Assembly (NCBI RefSeq): GCF_026151205.1
Contig: NC_087084.1
Span: forward strand, 15,266,322-15,330,321
Source: Bolinopsis microptera
Lineage: Eukaryota; Ctenophora; Tentaculata; Lobata; Bolinopsidae
Direction of reading: 5' to 3'
DNA length: 64,000 nucleotides
In this document: positions 11,563 through 24,100 of the stretch, piece after piece
Numbering within the stretch: the stretch's first letter is position 1
Layout of the letters: each line of letters opens with the position of its first letter
Notes under the pieces: model-generated
Told to the model about the DNA's origin: nothing
The model's database searches: none
What the model saw: only the letters and a program-made list of their open reading frames with translations
Translations under genes and position numbers: made by a program

Positions 11563-11916
11563 TAATGGGGTCCCTTAGTCTCATTGAAGTCTATGTAATG
11601 TATTCGGCGATCCTAGGTAATGTACTCGTCGGATCTACAGGCATAATTAATGTTTGCGGGCGTATATTCTGAGTTTCTGAAGTGCTGGGTTAATGAGATA
11701 ACGCTTGTAGTGGCATTACATTTATGTTTCTTATCATTTTGTATTGTGTTATTCTATTTATTTTAAAAGCACATTGCTATATTCACTCTAATGTAAATTA
11801 GTTATTCTATTAGTTTTGTTAATGCAAATAACCACTAATTAATTGCTAATTAACCTCTAATTAATAGATAAAAGGTTGTTCGAAGCCACACCCCCTCAGC
11901 TGATGACCCTTGCAAC
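11563..11916. other. Unique AT-rich sequence upstream of the GPCR
   Basis: No gene seen. Contains TTAATTAATTGCTAATTAACC words (11,830-11,870). As the nearest unique sequence 5' of the GPCR start it is the most likely promoter region. Confidence 0.4.
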
Positions 11917-11994
11917 AACACAGCACGTGCAATAACACAGCACGTGCAATAACACAGCACGTGCAATAACACAGCACGTGCAATAACACAGCAA
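11917..11994. promoter_or_regulatory. Four tandem 17-bp E-box units upstream of the GPCR
   Basis: The 17-bp unit AACACAGCACGTGCAAT is repeated four times and ends in a partial fifth unit. Each carries the palindrome GCACGTGC, a CACGTG E-box. The array ends about 20 bp before the proposed GPCR start codon at 12,014, so it sits in the core promoter or 5' leader. The regulatory role is inferred from position and motif. Confidence 0.5.
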
Positions 11995-12013
11995 CCCCGC
12001 TGCAGACTGGACC

Positions 12014-12130
12014 ATGTCAGACACTTCCACTACATTAGTGGCTATTGTTGCCTTGCTTGCTCTTGTGGGGAATGTCTTGATAACTTTAGTGGGTTTAAAG
12101 CTCCCCGCTCATCCCAAGAACTTGACACAG
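12014..12130 (+). CDS. GPCR exon 1 (TM1)
   Basis: 39 codons from ATG at 12,014 (context ACCATGT) to the donor GTATAC. TM1 (TLVAIVALLALVGNVLITL) carries the class A GN pair. Present once in the window; no equivalent is seen before copies 2-4. Confidence 0.75.
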
Positions 12131-15100
12131 GTATACCCTTATATGGGCATCACGTGACACAGGTAGCGTGTTAAAGTTATATAGTAGTGTGTTAAACTTA
12201 AAGTTAGCTAACTCAGACACTTCTCTTGAGATTCAGGATATAACTAAATTATACTAAATTTCACTAAATTTCACCAAATTTCACCAAATTTCGCTAAATT
12301 TCACTAAATTTCACTAAGTTTGACCACCTCCCTCCCAGATATTCCTGATAAGTCTCTCAGTGGCTGATATAATACTGAGTCTACAAGTTCCCTTCTACAT
12401 TCTGGGACTGCAGAATGAGGAGTGGGGGTACTTTCCACAAGTGGGTGAAACCCCTGGCAACCCTACTGCTGAACCTTCTACTACGGTAAGTTACTAATAG
12501 TAACTGTTAGGTACTAATAGTAACTGTTAGTTGCTGATAGTAACTGTTAATAGTTCCATGTTTCTTTTAACTGGTTTTATCTATCTAGCTCTTGAGATCA
12601 TTCTCAAGACTAACTTTCATCCCTTACACTTACAGCTAAAAGTAACTAACAGTTACTAATAGTAATCCTAGTAATAGTAACCCTTACACTTACAGCTAAA
12701 AGTAACTAACAGTTACTAATAGTAATCCTAGTAATAGTAACCCTTACACTTACAGCTAATAGTAACTAACAGTTACTAATAGTAACCCTAGTAATAGTAA
12801 CCCTTACACTTACAGTTTATAGTAACTAACAGTTACTAATAGTAACCCTAGTAATAGTAACCCTTACACTTACAGCTGAAGGTTTTCTGCAGTATCTCCA
12901 GCTTCCTTCTCTGGACCACTATAAAAGCTAACATCTTCATGGTTATGGTGATGGGGTTCGACAGGATGGTAGCTACCTGCTACGCGGCCACGTAGGTTTC
13001 TTACTTGTCTGTCCCCCATTCTTCTCATATTAACTAATTAACTAATTAACTAATTAACTAATCATCTAATTAACTAATTAACTAATTGACTAACTAACTA
13101 ATTAACTAATTAACTAATTAACTAATTAACTAATTAACTAATTAACTAATTAACTAATTAACTAATTGACTAACTAACTAATTTTGATGAAATTAACATC
13201 GGCTCGTATTATATTACAGTTGAAATATAAGTTTGCTCGCTACATAAACATAACATAATTTCTGATATATTCCATTCTACGTTTTAATATGAATATGATT
13301 TTCTTGTCCGTCTCTTTGTCAACTCTTTCTCCTACAATTAACTAATTAGTTAACCCTATCACAGGTATTTAAAGACTGTAAAAAGACAGTACGCCCAGGT
13401 AGCTTGTACAATTGTCTGGATCCTCTCTTTCCTTTTAGCTGCTTTGCCTGGTGTTATTACTGTTATCACTACTGATAACAATCCTTACTCTTACGACCAC
13501 AGGGTAATTGTTAGTGCGTTACTAGGGTTACTGTTACTAGGGTTACTGTTACTAGGGTTACTGTTACTAGGGTTACTGTTACTAGGGTTACTGTTACTAG
13601 GGTTACTGTTACTAGGGTTACTGTTACTAGGGTTACTGTTACTAGGGTTACTGTTACTAGGGTTACTGTTACTAGGGTTACTGTTACTAGGGTTACTGTT
13701 ACTAGGGTTACTGTAACTAGGGTTACTGTTACTAGGGTTACTGTTACTAGGGTTACTGTTACTAGGGTTACTGTTACTAGGGTTACTGTTACTAGGGTTA
13801 CTGTTACTAGGGTTACTGTTACTAGGGTTACTGTTACTAGGGTAGTAGATGGTAAGTTGTGAAGGCCCGTCATCAAGTAGCCCCCAGCCACTCACAGCAC
13901 GCCCTCAGGTCACGTGACAGCACGTCACAAGGGTCACGTGACAGATCACATGTCATGTAACCATGTGACAAGCTCGTTAATTAAATGTCAAGGTCACGTG
14001 ACAAGATAATTGACCAATAAGGAGTCAGAACGTCATGATGAATAAATTAATAATCTCGACTAAAGGATCTAAAGTCTGATTAAACGGTTGCCAAGCAGGT
14101 TCCTGTTATTTGATTACTGGTCACGTGTTTAGCTTAAGCATCATTTGACATGAATGTTATTTGAACCTCGAGATCACGTGACAGGAGTCACTTGATTACC
14201 CGTCAGAACGTCATGATGAATAATTCAATAATCCTGTCTAAAGGATCTAAAGTCAGATTAAACGGTTGCCAAGCAGGTTCCTGTTATTTGATTACTGGTC
14301 AAATGATTCTTCACGATTTACCCCGGTCCAGTCACCACTCCAAATAAGCAGAGGGTGACATAACGAAATGTGGTGTAGGGTTACCATCGCTCGACCTCCT
14401 GGAAATTACAAGTCTTATCATCAATTTTCTGACATTTAAGCAATAGCTACAGTATCTGAACCACATTTTCACCCTTTAAGATATAACAACTGTTAGGTAG
14501 CCTAGTGGTTAGAACATCCGTCTTCTGCACAAAAGGTTCAGGGTTCAAAGTCGAGTCTAGGGAGTAGCTAAGGCTCCATACCATTCACTATTATTAACTA
14601 TTAAATTTGCTTGTTATAAATTTGATAAATTTCGAGAGACAAATAAAACTACCGTTTAATTGATAATTTGTTGTTGTCAACATTATAATCATAAATTGAA
14701 ATCATCAAGAGTAAGATTGGGTACATAAATCATTGTATAACAGTTGCACGTTAATGGTGTTCTAGTACAGGTAGTTAGTTCCACCAACTACTTATTCAGA
14801 TAAAGTTTGAGAATCTTATCGACAATAGTTGTGTTTTCGTTCATCAGTTTGTTTACATCAGATAGACTTGTAGTGGTGATAACTGCATCCAATAGAGATC
14901 GTTCTTCCAAACTTAAAATATCTGTTAGGTCTTCTCCGCTGTCAATTAAACGCTGCTTCAAGACAACAAACAATTCGGTTTTCATCATGTATGAGAATAA
15001 AATGTCAAAACATTTATTTTGCTCTTTACACAATTTACTTTGTAACAGGACGTCTAGAGATTTAAGTAAACTCGATATCTTTTTACTGTTTGGTTGTTTG

Positions 15101-18100
15101 ATTGGTACTCCTTTCCGCTTGCCTACGTGTTGCCAGTCAGTATCAGATTCTAACTCTTTAGCACTATATTCTTTGTTGGACTCATCATCGCTACTTGTTA
15201 CACCACTAAATTCATCATCACCACTACCTGGTACATCAGAGTTAGAACCACCTTGCTGAGATTCTTCAGAAACTATTGTATCAGCATCTGAACATACAGA
15301 ATCAGGACCCTCCATTTTAACATCAGTCACATCTGAGTTAGCTTTTGACAGCGGCAGTAGAATTGCAGAACTTTCATCTGACTCTCGGTTCTCTCGATGA
15401 TACCTACTAATGTGTGAGGACAGACTATATTTATTGGCAAAAGACTTGTCACAGAATGAGCAGGTTACAGAATTCATAACTGCAGTACAAACGTTTTATA
15501 ATGCTATGCAACAACCATTATATAGCAATAATCGCATAAAATCGCAAATAATCGCAAAATAATCGCATATAATCGCATATAATAGCATATAATAGCATAT
15601 AATGGCATAAAATTGCAAATAATCGCATATAATTGCAAAATAATTCCACAAAATAGCATATAATAGCATATAATAGCATATAATCACATTTAATCACATA
15701 TATAATCACGTATATTATCTCTTAAAATCACATTTTATTATTTATACTCGCAAATAATTGCATATAATTGCAAATAATCGCATATAGTAGCAGGGTGAAT
15801 ATGATCCAACTTACGCATTCAACCTATTAAAGATCTTTTCAAAGATTTATTTTCATGCTGATTGCCAAGCATCATCCTGGAGATGGAACTGTAACTCTTG
15901 AGTCTACCAAAGACTGCACCCAACATGTAGGAATACTTCCTAGTGGGGACTTTAAAGGACCACACCAGACAGGACAAGGAGATCATGGTAAATTCTACGT
16001 CAACTAGTCAGACGGAGATCATCTTCGAGATCTATCACTTTCTGGATTATCATTCATAACCAGTAGTCGGCGCACCATTGATTTCTGCTTTCAAATGATA
16101 ACTGCTAATACTCTTGTCGATTTTATTGCACAGAAACCAGCATTTGACCGGGACCGGGACCGGGAATAGCTCAAAATTGTCAATCCCGGTCGATTACTGG
16201 TGCATGCAACTGGCCAGGTTTAGGTATCAGGTGATTTTTCCTGCAATTTGGTAGTTGTGAAACATCACCTTGGGTTTCTGTTGTCACAAAACGTACCTTT
16301 TTAGACCTTTTCTCAAAGCATATAATAGCATATAATAGCATATAATCACATATAATAGCATATAATAGCATATAATAGCATATAATAGCATATAATCGCA
16401 TATAATCGCATGTAATATCATTCGATCACATATATAATCCATTGGGTGGGCGAAAATTGTCCCCCGACAATTGACCCCCCGATAATTGACCCCTCGACAA
16501 TTGACCCCCCCCCGACAATGTAACTCAATACAACATCACCTCATACCATACTCCTCACGGTTCTCTTGATCTAGGAAGAATGCACTTTTGTTGTGGTGTG
16601 CCGCACTCCACATGGACAAATCTCACGATACTCTTGATCTAGGAAGGAGGTACTTTTGTTGTGATGTGCCACACTCCACATGAACAAATCCGCTAAATAC
16701 TGAATAAATGCCGAATACTGAATGAATACTGAATGAATACTAAATGAATACTGAATGGATACTGAATGAATACTGAATGAATACTGAATGAATACTGAAT
16801 GAATACTGAATGAATACTGAATGAATACTGAATAAATACTGAATGAATACTGAATGAATACTGAATGAATACTGAATGAATACTGAATGAATACTGAATG
16901 AATACTGAATGAATACTGAAAATAATCGCAAATAATAGCATATAATATCATATAATATCATATAATAGCATATAATAGCATATAATAGCATATAATAGCA
17001 TATAATTGCATATAATAGCATATAATAATAACATACAATCGCATTCGGTAGACTCAAGAATTACAGTTCAATCGCCAGCATATAATTGCATATAATAGCA
17101 TATAATATCATATAATCGCATATAATAGCATTATATAATATCATATAATCGCATATGATAGCTTATAATAGCATATAATAGCATATATAATCGCATTCGG
17201 TAGACTCAAGAGTTATAGTTCCATCTCCAACATATATTCATATAATCGCATATAATAGCATATAATATTTTATAATCGCATTTAAATGAATACCAATGGT
17301 CGTTACGTTTAAATAGATAAAATTAAATGTTTTAAAAGAGCGATCCATCTGGAGAAGTAGGCTAGGCGGGATTTGAACCCGCATTGTCCTGCATAGGAAA
17401 GTTGCCGTTAACTCACTAACCTGAGGCTCCAGATGGACCGCTGTTAAAATGAAAATATGAACATGTTTAACAAGATCGTTACGAATATCACGTGACGGAT
17501 GCTATTATAACGTACTTGCTTCTTATTGGTCAATTAACTTGTCACGTAACCTTGACATTTCATTTACGAGCTTGTCAGTTTAAAATAATACATTATAGTT
17601 ATAAATGGCTATGTGGCACAGTTCGTTAGTCTGCCTGCTTGTGAAATGTCTCGCATTCACAGGGTCCCGGGTTCGATTCCCGTCTGTGCCACTAGCTATG
17701 GGGAGAGCATCTGAATTTTCCAAGAATCTATTCATGTGGAGTGTGGCACACCACAACAAAGGTGCATTCTTCCTAGATCAAGAGAACCGTGAGGAGTATG
17801 GTATGAGGTGATGTTGTATTGAGTTACATTGTCGGGGGGGTCAATTGTCGAGGGGTCAATTATCGGGGGGTCAATTGTCGGGGGGCAATTTTCGCTCACC
17901 CAATTGATTATATATGTGATCGAATGCTATTACATGCGATTATATGCGATTATATGCTATTATATGCTATTATATGCTATTATATGCTATTATATGTGAT
18001 TATATGCTATTATATGCTATTATATGCTTTGAGAAAAGGTCTAAAAAGGTACGTTTTGTGACAACAGAAATCCAAGGTGATGTTTCACAACTACCAAATT

Positions 18101-21100
18101 GCAGGAAAAATCACCTGATACCTAAACCTGGCCAGTTGCATGCACCAGTAATCGACGGGGATTGACAATTTTGAGCTATTCCCGGTCCCGGTCCCGGTCA
18201 AATGCTGGTTTCTGTGCAATAAAATCGACAAGAGTATTAGCAGTTATCATTTGAAAGCAGAAATCAATGGTGCGCCGACTACTGGTTATGAATGATAATC
18301 CAGAAAGTGATAGATCTCGAAGATGATCTCCGTCTGACTAGTTGACGTAGAATTTACCATGATCTCCTTGTCCTGTCTGGTGTGGTCCTTTAAAGTCCCC
18401 ACTAGGAAGTATTCCTACATGTTGGGTGCAGTCTTTGGTAGACTCAAGAGTTACAGTTCCATCTCCAGGATGATGCTTGGCAATCAGCATGAAAATAAAT
18501 CTTTGAAAAGATCTTTAATAGGTTGAATGCGTAAGTTGGATCATATTCACCCTGCTACTATATGCGATTATTTGCAATTATATGCAATTATTTGCGAGTA
18601 TAAATAATAAAATGTGATTTTAAGAGATAATATACGTGATTATATATGTGATTAAATGTGATTATATGCTATTATATGCTATTATATGCTATTTTGTGGA
18701 ATTATTTTGCAATTATATGCGATTATTTGCAATTTTATGCCATTATATGCTATTATATGCTATTATATGCGATTATATGCGATTATTTTGCGATTATTTG
18801 CGATTTTATGCGATTATTGCTATATAATGGTTGTTGCATAGCATTATAAAACGTTTGTACTGCAGTTATGAATTCTGTAACCTGCTCATTCTGTGACAAG
18901 TCTTTTGCCAATAAATATAGTCTGTCCTCACACATTAGTAGGTATCATCGAGAGAACCGAGAGTCAGATGAAAGTTCTGCAATTCTACTGCCGCTGTCAA
19001 AAGCTAACTCAGATGTGACTGATGTTAAAATGGAGGGTCCTGATTCTGTATGTTCAGATGCTGATACAATAGTTTCTGAAGAATCTCAGCAAGGTGGTTC
19101 TAACTCTGATGTACCAGGTAGTGGTGATGATGAATTTAGTGGTGTAACAAGTAGCGATGATGAGTCCAACAAAGAATATAGTGCTAAAGAGTTAGAATCT
19201 GATACTGACTGGCAACACGTAGGCAAGCGGAAAGGAGTACCAATCAAACAACCAAACAGTAAAAAGATATCGAGTTTACTTAAATCTCTAGACGTCCTGT
19301 TACAAAGTAAATTGTGTAAAGAGCAAAATAAATGTTTTGACATTTTATTCTCATACATGATGAAAACCGAATTGTTTGTTGTCTTGAAGCAGCGTTTAAT
19401 TGACAGCGGAGAAGACCTAACAGATATTTTAAGTTTGGAAGAACGATCTCTATTGGATGCAGTTATCACCACTACAAGTCTATCTGATGTAAACAAACTG
19501 ATGAACGAAAACACAACTATTGTCGATAAGATTCTCAAACTTTATCTGAATAAGTAGTTGGTGGAACTAACTACCTGTACTAGAACACCATTAACGTGCA
19601 ACTGTTATACAATGATTTATGTACCCAATCTTACTCTTGATGATTTCAATTTATGATTATAATGTTGACAACAACAAATTATCAATTAAACGGTAGTTTT
19701 ATTTGTCTCTCGAAATTTATCAAATTTATAACAAGCAAATTTAATAGTTAATAATAGTGAATGGTATGGAGCCTTAGCTACTCCCTAGACTCGACTTTGA
19801 ACCCTGAACCTTTTGTGCAGAAGACGGATGTTCTAACCATTAGGCTACCTAACAGTTGTTATATCTTAAAGGGTGAAAATGTGGTTCAGATACTGTAGCT
19901 ATTGCTTAAATGTCAGAAAATTGATGATAAGACTTGTAATTTCCAGGAGGTCGAGCGATGGTAACCCTACACCACATTTCGTTATGTCACCCTCTGCTTA
20001 TTTGGAGTGGTGACTGGACCGGGGTAAATCGTGAAGAATCATTTGACCAGTAATCAAATAACAGGAACCTGCTTGGCAACCGTTTAATCTGACTTTAGAT
20101 CCTTTAGACAGGATTATTGAATTATTCATCATGACGTTCTGACGGGTAATCAAGTGACTCCTGTCACGTGATCTCGAGGTTCAAATAACATTCATGTCAA
20201 ATGATGCTTAAGCTAAACACGTGACCAGTAATCAAATAACAGGAACCTGCTTGGCAACCGTTTAATCAGACTTTAGATCCTTTAGTCGAGATTATTAATT
20301 TATTCATCATGACGTTCTGACTCCTTATTGGTCAATTATCTTGTCACGTGACCTTGACATTTAATTAACGAGCTTGTCACATGGTTACATGACATGTGAT
20401 CTGTCACGTGACCCTTGTGACGTGCTGTCACGTGACCTGAGGGCGTGCTGTGAGTGGCTGGGGGCTACTTGATGACGGGCTTTCACAACTTACCATCTAC
20501 TTAGGGTTACTGTTACTAGGGTTACTGTTACTAGGGTTACTGTTACTAGGGTTACTGTTACTAGGGTTACTGTTACTAGGGTTACTGTTACTAGGGTTAC
20601 TGTTACTAGGGTTACTGTTACTAGGGTTACTGTTACTAGGGTTACTGTTACTATGGTTACTGTTACTAGGGTTACTGTTACTAGGGTTACTGTTACTAGG
20701 GTTACTGTTACTAGGGTTACTGTTACTAGGGTTACTGTTACTAGGGTTACTGTTACTAGGGTTACTGTTACTAGGGTTACTGTTACTAGGGTTACTGTTA
20801 CTAGGGTTACTGTTACTAGGGTTACTGTTACTAAGGTTACTGTTACTAAGGTTACTGTTACTATGGTTATTGTTACTAGGGTTACTGTTACTAGGGTTAC
20901 TGTTACTAAGGTTACTGTTACTATGGTTATTGTTACTAGGGTTACTGTTACTATGGTTATTGTTACTAGGGTTACTGTTACTAGGGTTACTGTTACTAGG
21001 GTTACTGTTACTAGGGTTACTGTTACTAGGGTTACTGTTACTAGGGTTACTGTTACTAGGGTTACTGTTACTAGGGTTACTGTTACTAGGGTTACTGGTA

Positions 21101-24100
21101 CTAGGGTTACTGTTACTAGGGTTACTGTTACTAGGGTTACTGTTACTAGGGTTACTGTTACTAGGGTTACTGGTACTAGGGTTACTGTTACTAGGGTTAC
21201 TGTTACTAGGGTTACTGTTACTAGGGTTACTGTTACTAGGGTTACTGTTACTAGGATTACTGTTACTAGGGTTACTGTTACTAGGGTTACTGTTACTAGG
21301 GTTACTGTTACCAGGGTTACTGTTTATTAGCGCGAAGTTTTAATTACAGAGTTGTATTGAGACGTTTCTAACATTATTCTGGTAATGTTAGCCTGATTTA
21401 TTATATCCGACTATTAAATAACTTTGTTGACTTTTAGATGGACCGTATGGGTAACGCCAGCGGCGGAGAGACGACAACATCGCCCTCCGTAATGTTTACC
21501 TCAGCTACAGGACGATCCCTGTTTGCTACACTCCTCATCAGCTTCGCCACCTTTAACATACGTGGCCTCGGTTCTTGTGATGATCCAGACGACATCCACA
21601 GCAAACGGGAGCAACTGGGTACCGATTGTCTACGGTACGGCATAGATATCTGCGCTATTCAGGAGACTAAGGTTGTAAAACCGGATTCTTGCAGTCTTAG
21701 CAACGGATACAAACTATTATTGTTTGAGCAGAAAAATGGCCGGCACTATGGACTCGGTTTTGTTATCAGTCCCCGATTTATTGACTATGTGGTATGCTGG
21801 AACAGTATCAGTGATCGAGTAAGCTTTTTGGACCTAGAACTCCCTACAAAATCTGGAAAATTTATCAAATGTAGGGTGGTCAATGTATATGGGCCACACA
21901 AGAAACTTGCAGAAAATGATCAACAACTGTTGATTAATTTTTACGGCCAAGTTAGGGACGCTCTAAACGTCCCTGCTAATGTTGAGATATTTGTTTTGGG
22001 AGATTTTAATTCAAAGTTGGGAAAAATGACTGCTTCAGATAAGGACTTTGGTTTTGGTCGTTTCATGGGTAAACATGGTATGGGTTTGCGCAACGATATG
22101 GGAGAAAACTTGTTAGACTTGTTATCAGAATTTGACCTCTTTGCCTCCAACACTGGTTTTTATCATCCTGCTCGACATACGACCACCTACACTGGCTGGA
22201 GGAAGGACTGGAGTGCCGGGCGAAATAGTAAAAAGACGATCCCGGTCTATTCTCAGATCGATTTCATCCTGTGTCGAAGTAGGTCGAAGCCAATGCTACA
22301 AGATTCTAGATCTTATGCAGGCACCTTGACATACTCTGATCACAGATTTGTTGTCACTAGAGTAGACTTTAAGGACATCTGTCTTTGCTATAAACGCAAC
22401 TCCAAGTCATCCTTAAAGTTCAACACCTCTGAACTCACCTCGAACCCCACCATTCAGGTGAAATATCGTCAATCCTTAGATGATAACTTAAGTAACACTG
22501 TTTCTGCTCTGGATCCAAATTCAGACTTGAATGGCTTACTTGAGTCCATAAAGGATGCTGCAAAATCGTCAATTGGTGTCATCAGACACAGGAAACGTAA
22601 TCGCAGCGACGATGATGAGGTGAAAAACTTATCTAGCCAGCGTTACTTGTTGAGACAGCAGCTTAATGATAACCAGTCTTTAGACAGAACCTCACTTAGA
22701 TCATCTATTAACTGCCTCACCAATCAGATCAAGCAGAGACTTTCTAACATACGATCAGCTGCTGCTGATGCTATCTGTAATACCATCAGTTCAACAACAG
22801 ATAGTAAGAAAATGTTTGAAGCTGTTCGAACCCTGAACTTACCTAAAAGTAAAGCCCCTTCTAGTATTGGTGTTCATGATGAGCAAGGGTGCAATATTGC
22901 AACAGACACTGGTAAAGCTGACGTAGTTGCTAAGTACCTTGAGCAACAACTTACTCGTGATGAAGCACCTTTAGAACCTTTTGTAGGACCTCCTCGCCCA
23001 CTAGTTAAGCCATTCACTAGTGAAGAAATCGGATCAGCTGCTAGAAGTCTCAAAAATGGTCGAGCTAACGGCCCAGATGGGATTCCTAATGAGCTTCTCA
23101 AGTATTCTACTGGATCAGTACACAGACGTTTTGCAGACATTATCAATAGAAGCTTCGAGACCAATTCCTACCTTGACCCCATTGGACAGGCAAACATTAC
23201 CCCCTTACAGAAGCCAAATAAGCCCATTGGTCCAGTGAAGAATCTACGACCCCTCACTCTCTCAAATGCTGTTAGAAAGATTCTTTCAATGGCAACCTTG
23301 AAGAGAATTGAGAATAAAGTCAATGCCTTCACTGGTCCATGGCAATGTGCTTACAAGCAGGGTAGATCATGTGCTGACATTGTATGGTGCCAGCGTGTGA
23401 TGTTATCAGTTGTCCAGAGGAAGAGGTGGGAATACCATCGTATGGGGATCGACATGTCTAGTGCCTTTGACACTATACGACGATCTACCATCCTCGATCT
23501 TCTTGTTGAGTGTGGCTGTGATGATGACGAAGTCCGTTTGGTAAGACTTTTGCTTTCCAACACCAAGCTCAAAGTCAACATCAACGGTACACTGTCTGCT
23601 GAATTCCAGAGTTTTCTCGGTGCATTCCAAGGTGACTGTCTGTCTGGATGCTTGTTCACACTTGTCTTAGCGGGTGCCTTGCGTGACCTCCGTAACAGGC
23701 TTGAAACTGCAACGAATAGGCCTAACCCACCTATCACCGATATTGGTCTTCCACTTGACAGTGAGTATGCTGATGATATCGACTTCAATGATGAAGATGA
23801 AGACAATTTGAGGGAGCTGTTGCCTATTGCAACAGAAGTCCTTAAAGATTGGAATCTCTTCGTTAACGAAGACAAAACTGATTTCACTCATGTGTACTTA
23901 GCTGAAAAGGGAGCTAAAGACGATCAGGGTAAGCCAATTGCAGGGAACGAGCTCTGGAGAAAGAGTATCACGCTTGGCTCCATGCTTTGTAGTAAGGAGG
24001 ACATCTCTAGAAGGATATGTCTGGGATATGCCGCGTTTAACAAATACAAGAAAGCTTGGAACCATAAGATCCCTCTGAGCAAGAGGCTTCTGTTGTATGA

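Larger units (their letters stand above)
13844..20501. mobile_element. Giant palindromic element with duplicated zinc-finger ORF
   Basis: The left end reads AGTAGATGGTAAG and the right end is its reverse complement (CTTACCATCTACT). The two arms (about 13,844-16,614 and 17,731-20,501) mirror each other around 17,172 almost base for base, so coordinate pairs sum to about 34,345. Arms are about 2.77 kb and the unpaired centre about 1.1 kb. TAGGGT flanks both ends (13,838-13,843 and 20,502-20,507), consistent with a 6-bp target duplication; TAGGGT also belongs to the satellite, so this is supportive rather than proof. AG...CT ends, long terminal repeats and a 6-bp duplication resemble a non-autonomous Polinton/Maverick derivative; Dada and IS3EU families also make about 6-bp duplications. 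No integrase, polymerase B or transposase frame is present. Each arm carries one zinc-finger ORF, a tRNA-like segment and several GTCACGTGAC palindromes near the end. Copies 2-4 of the intron lack it. Confidence 0.8.

Noticed and set aside
17613-17692. Selenocysteine tRNA because of the 9-bp terminal stem
   Set aside because: No UCA anticodon in a proper loop and the wrong overall length; a SINE-type tRNA-like sequence fits better.
15530-18030. CRISPR-like array from regularly spaced TATAATAGCA words
   Set aside because: Units are contiguous 10-bp AT-rich repeats without unique spacers, in an animal genome.
13519-21325. Interstitial telomere array
   Set aside because: The unit contains TAGGGTTA, but the 15-bp period and GTTACT part are not (TTAGGG)n.
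13444-21343. GLLLLGLLLL, RVTVT and NPSNS repeat proteins
   Set aside because: Translations of the 15-bp intron 4 satellite; all frames stay open because of the unit length.
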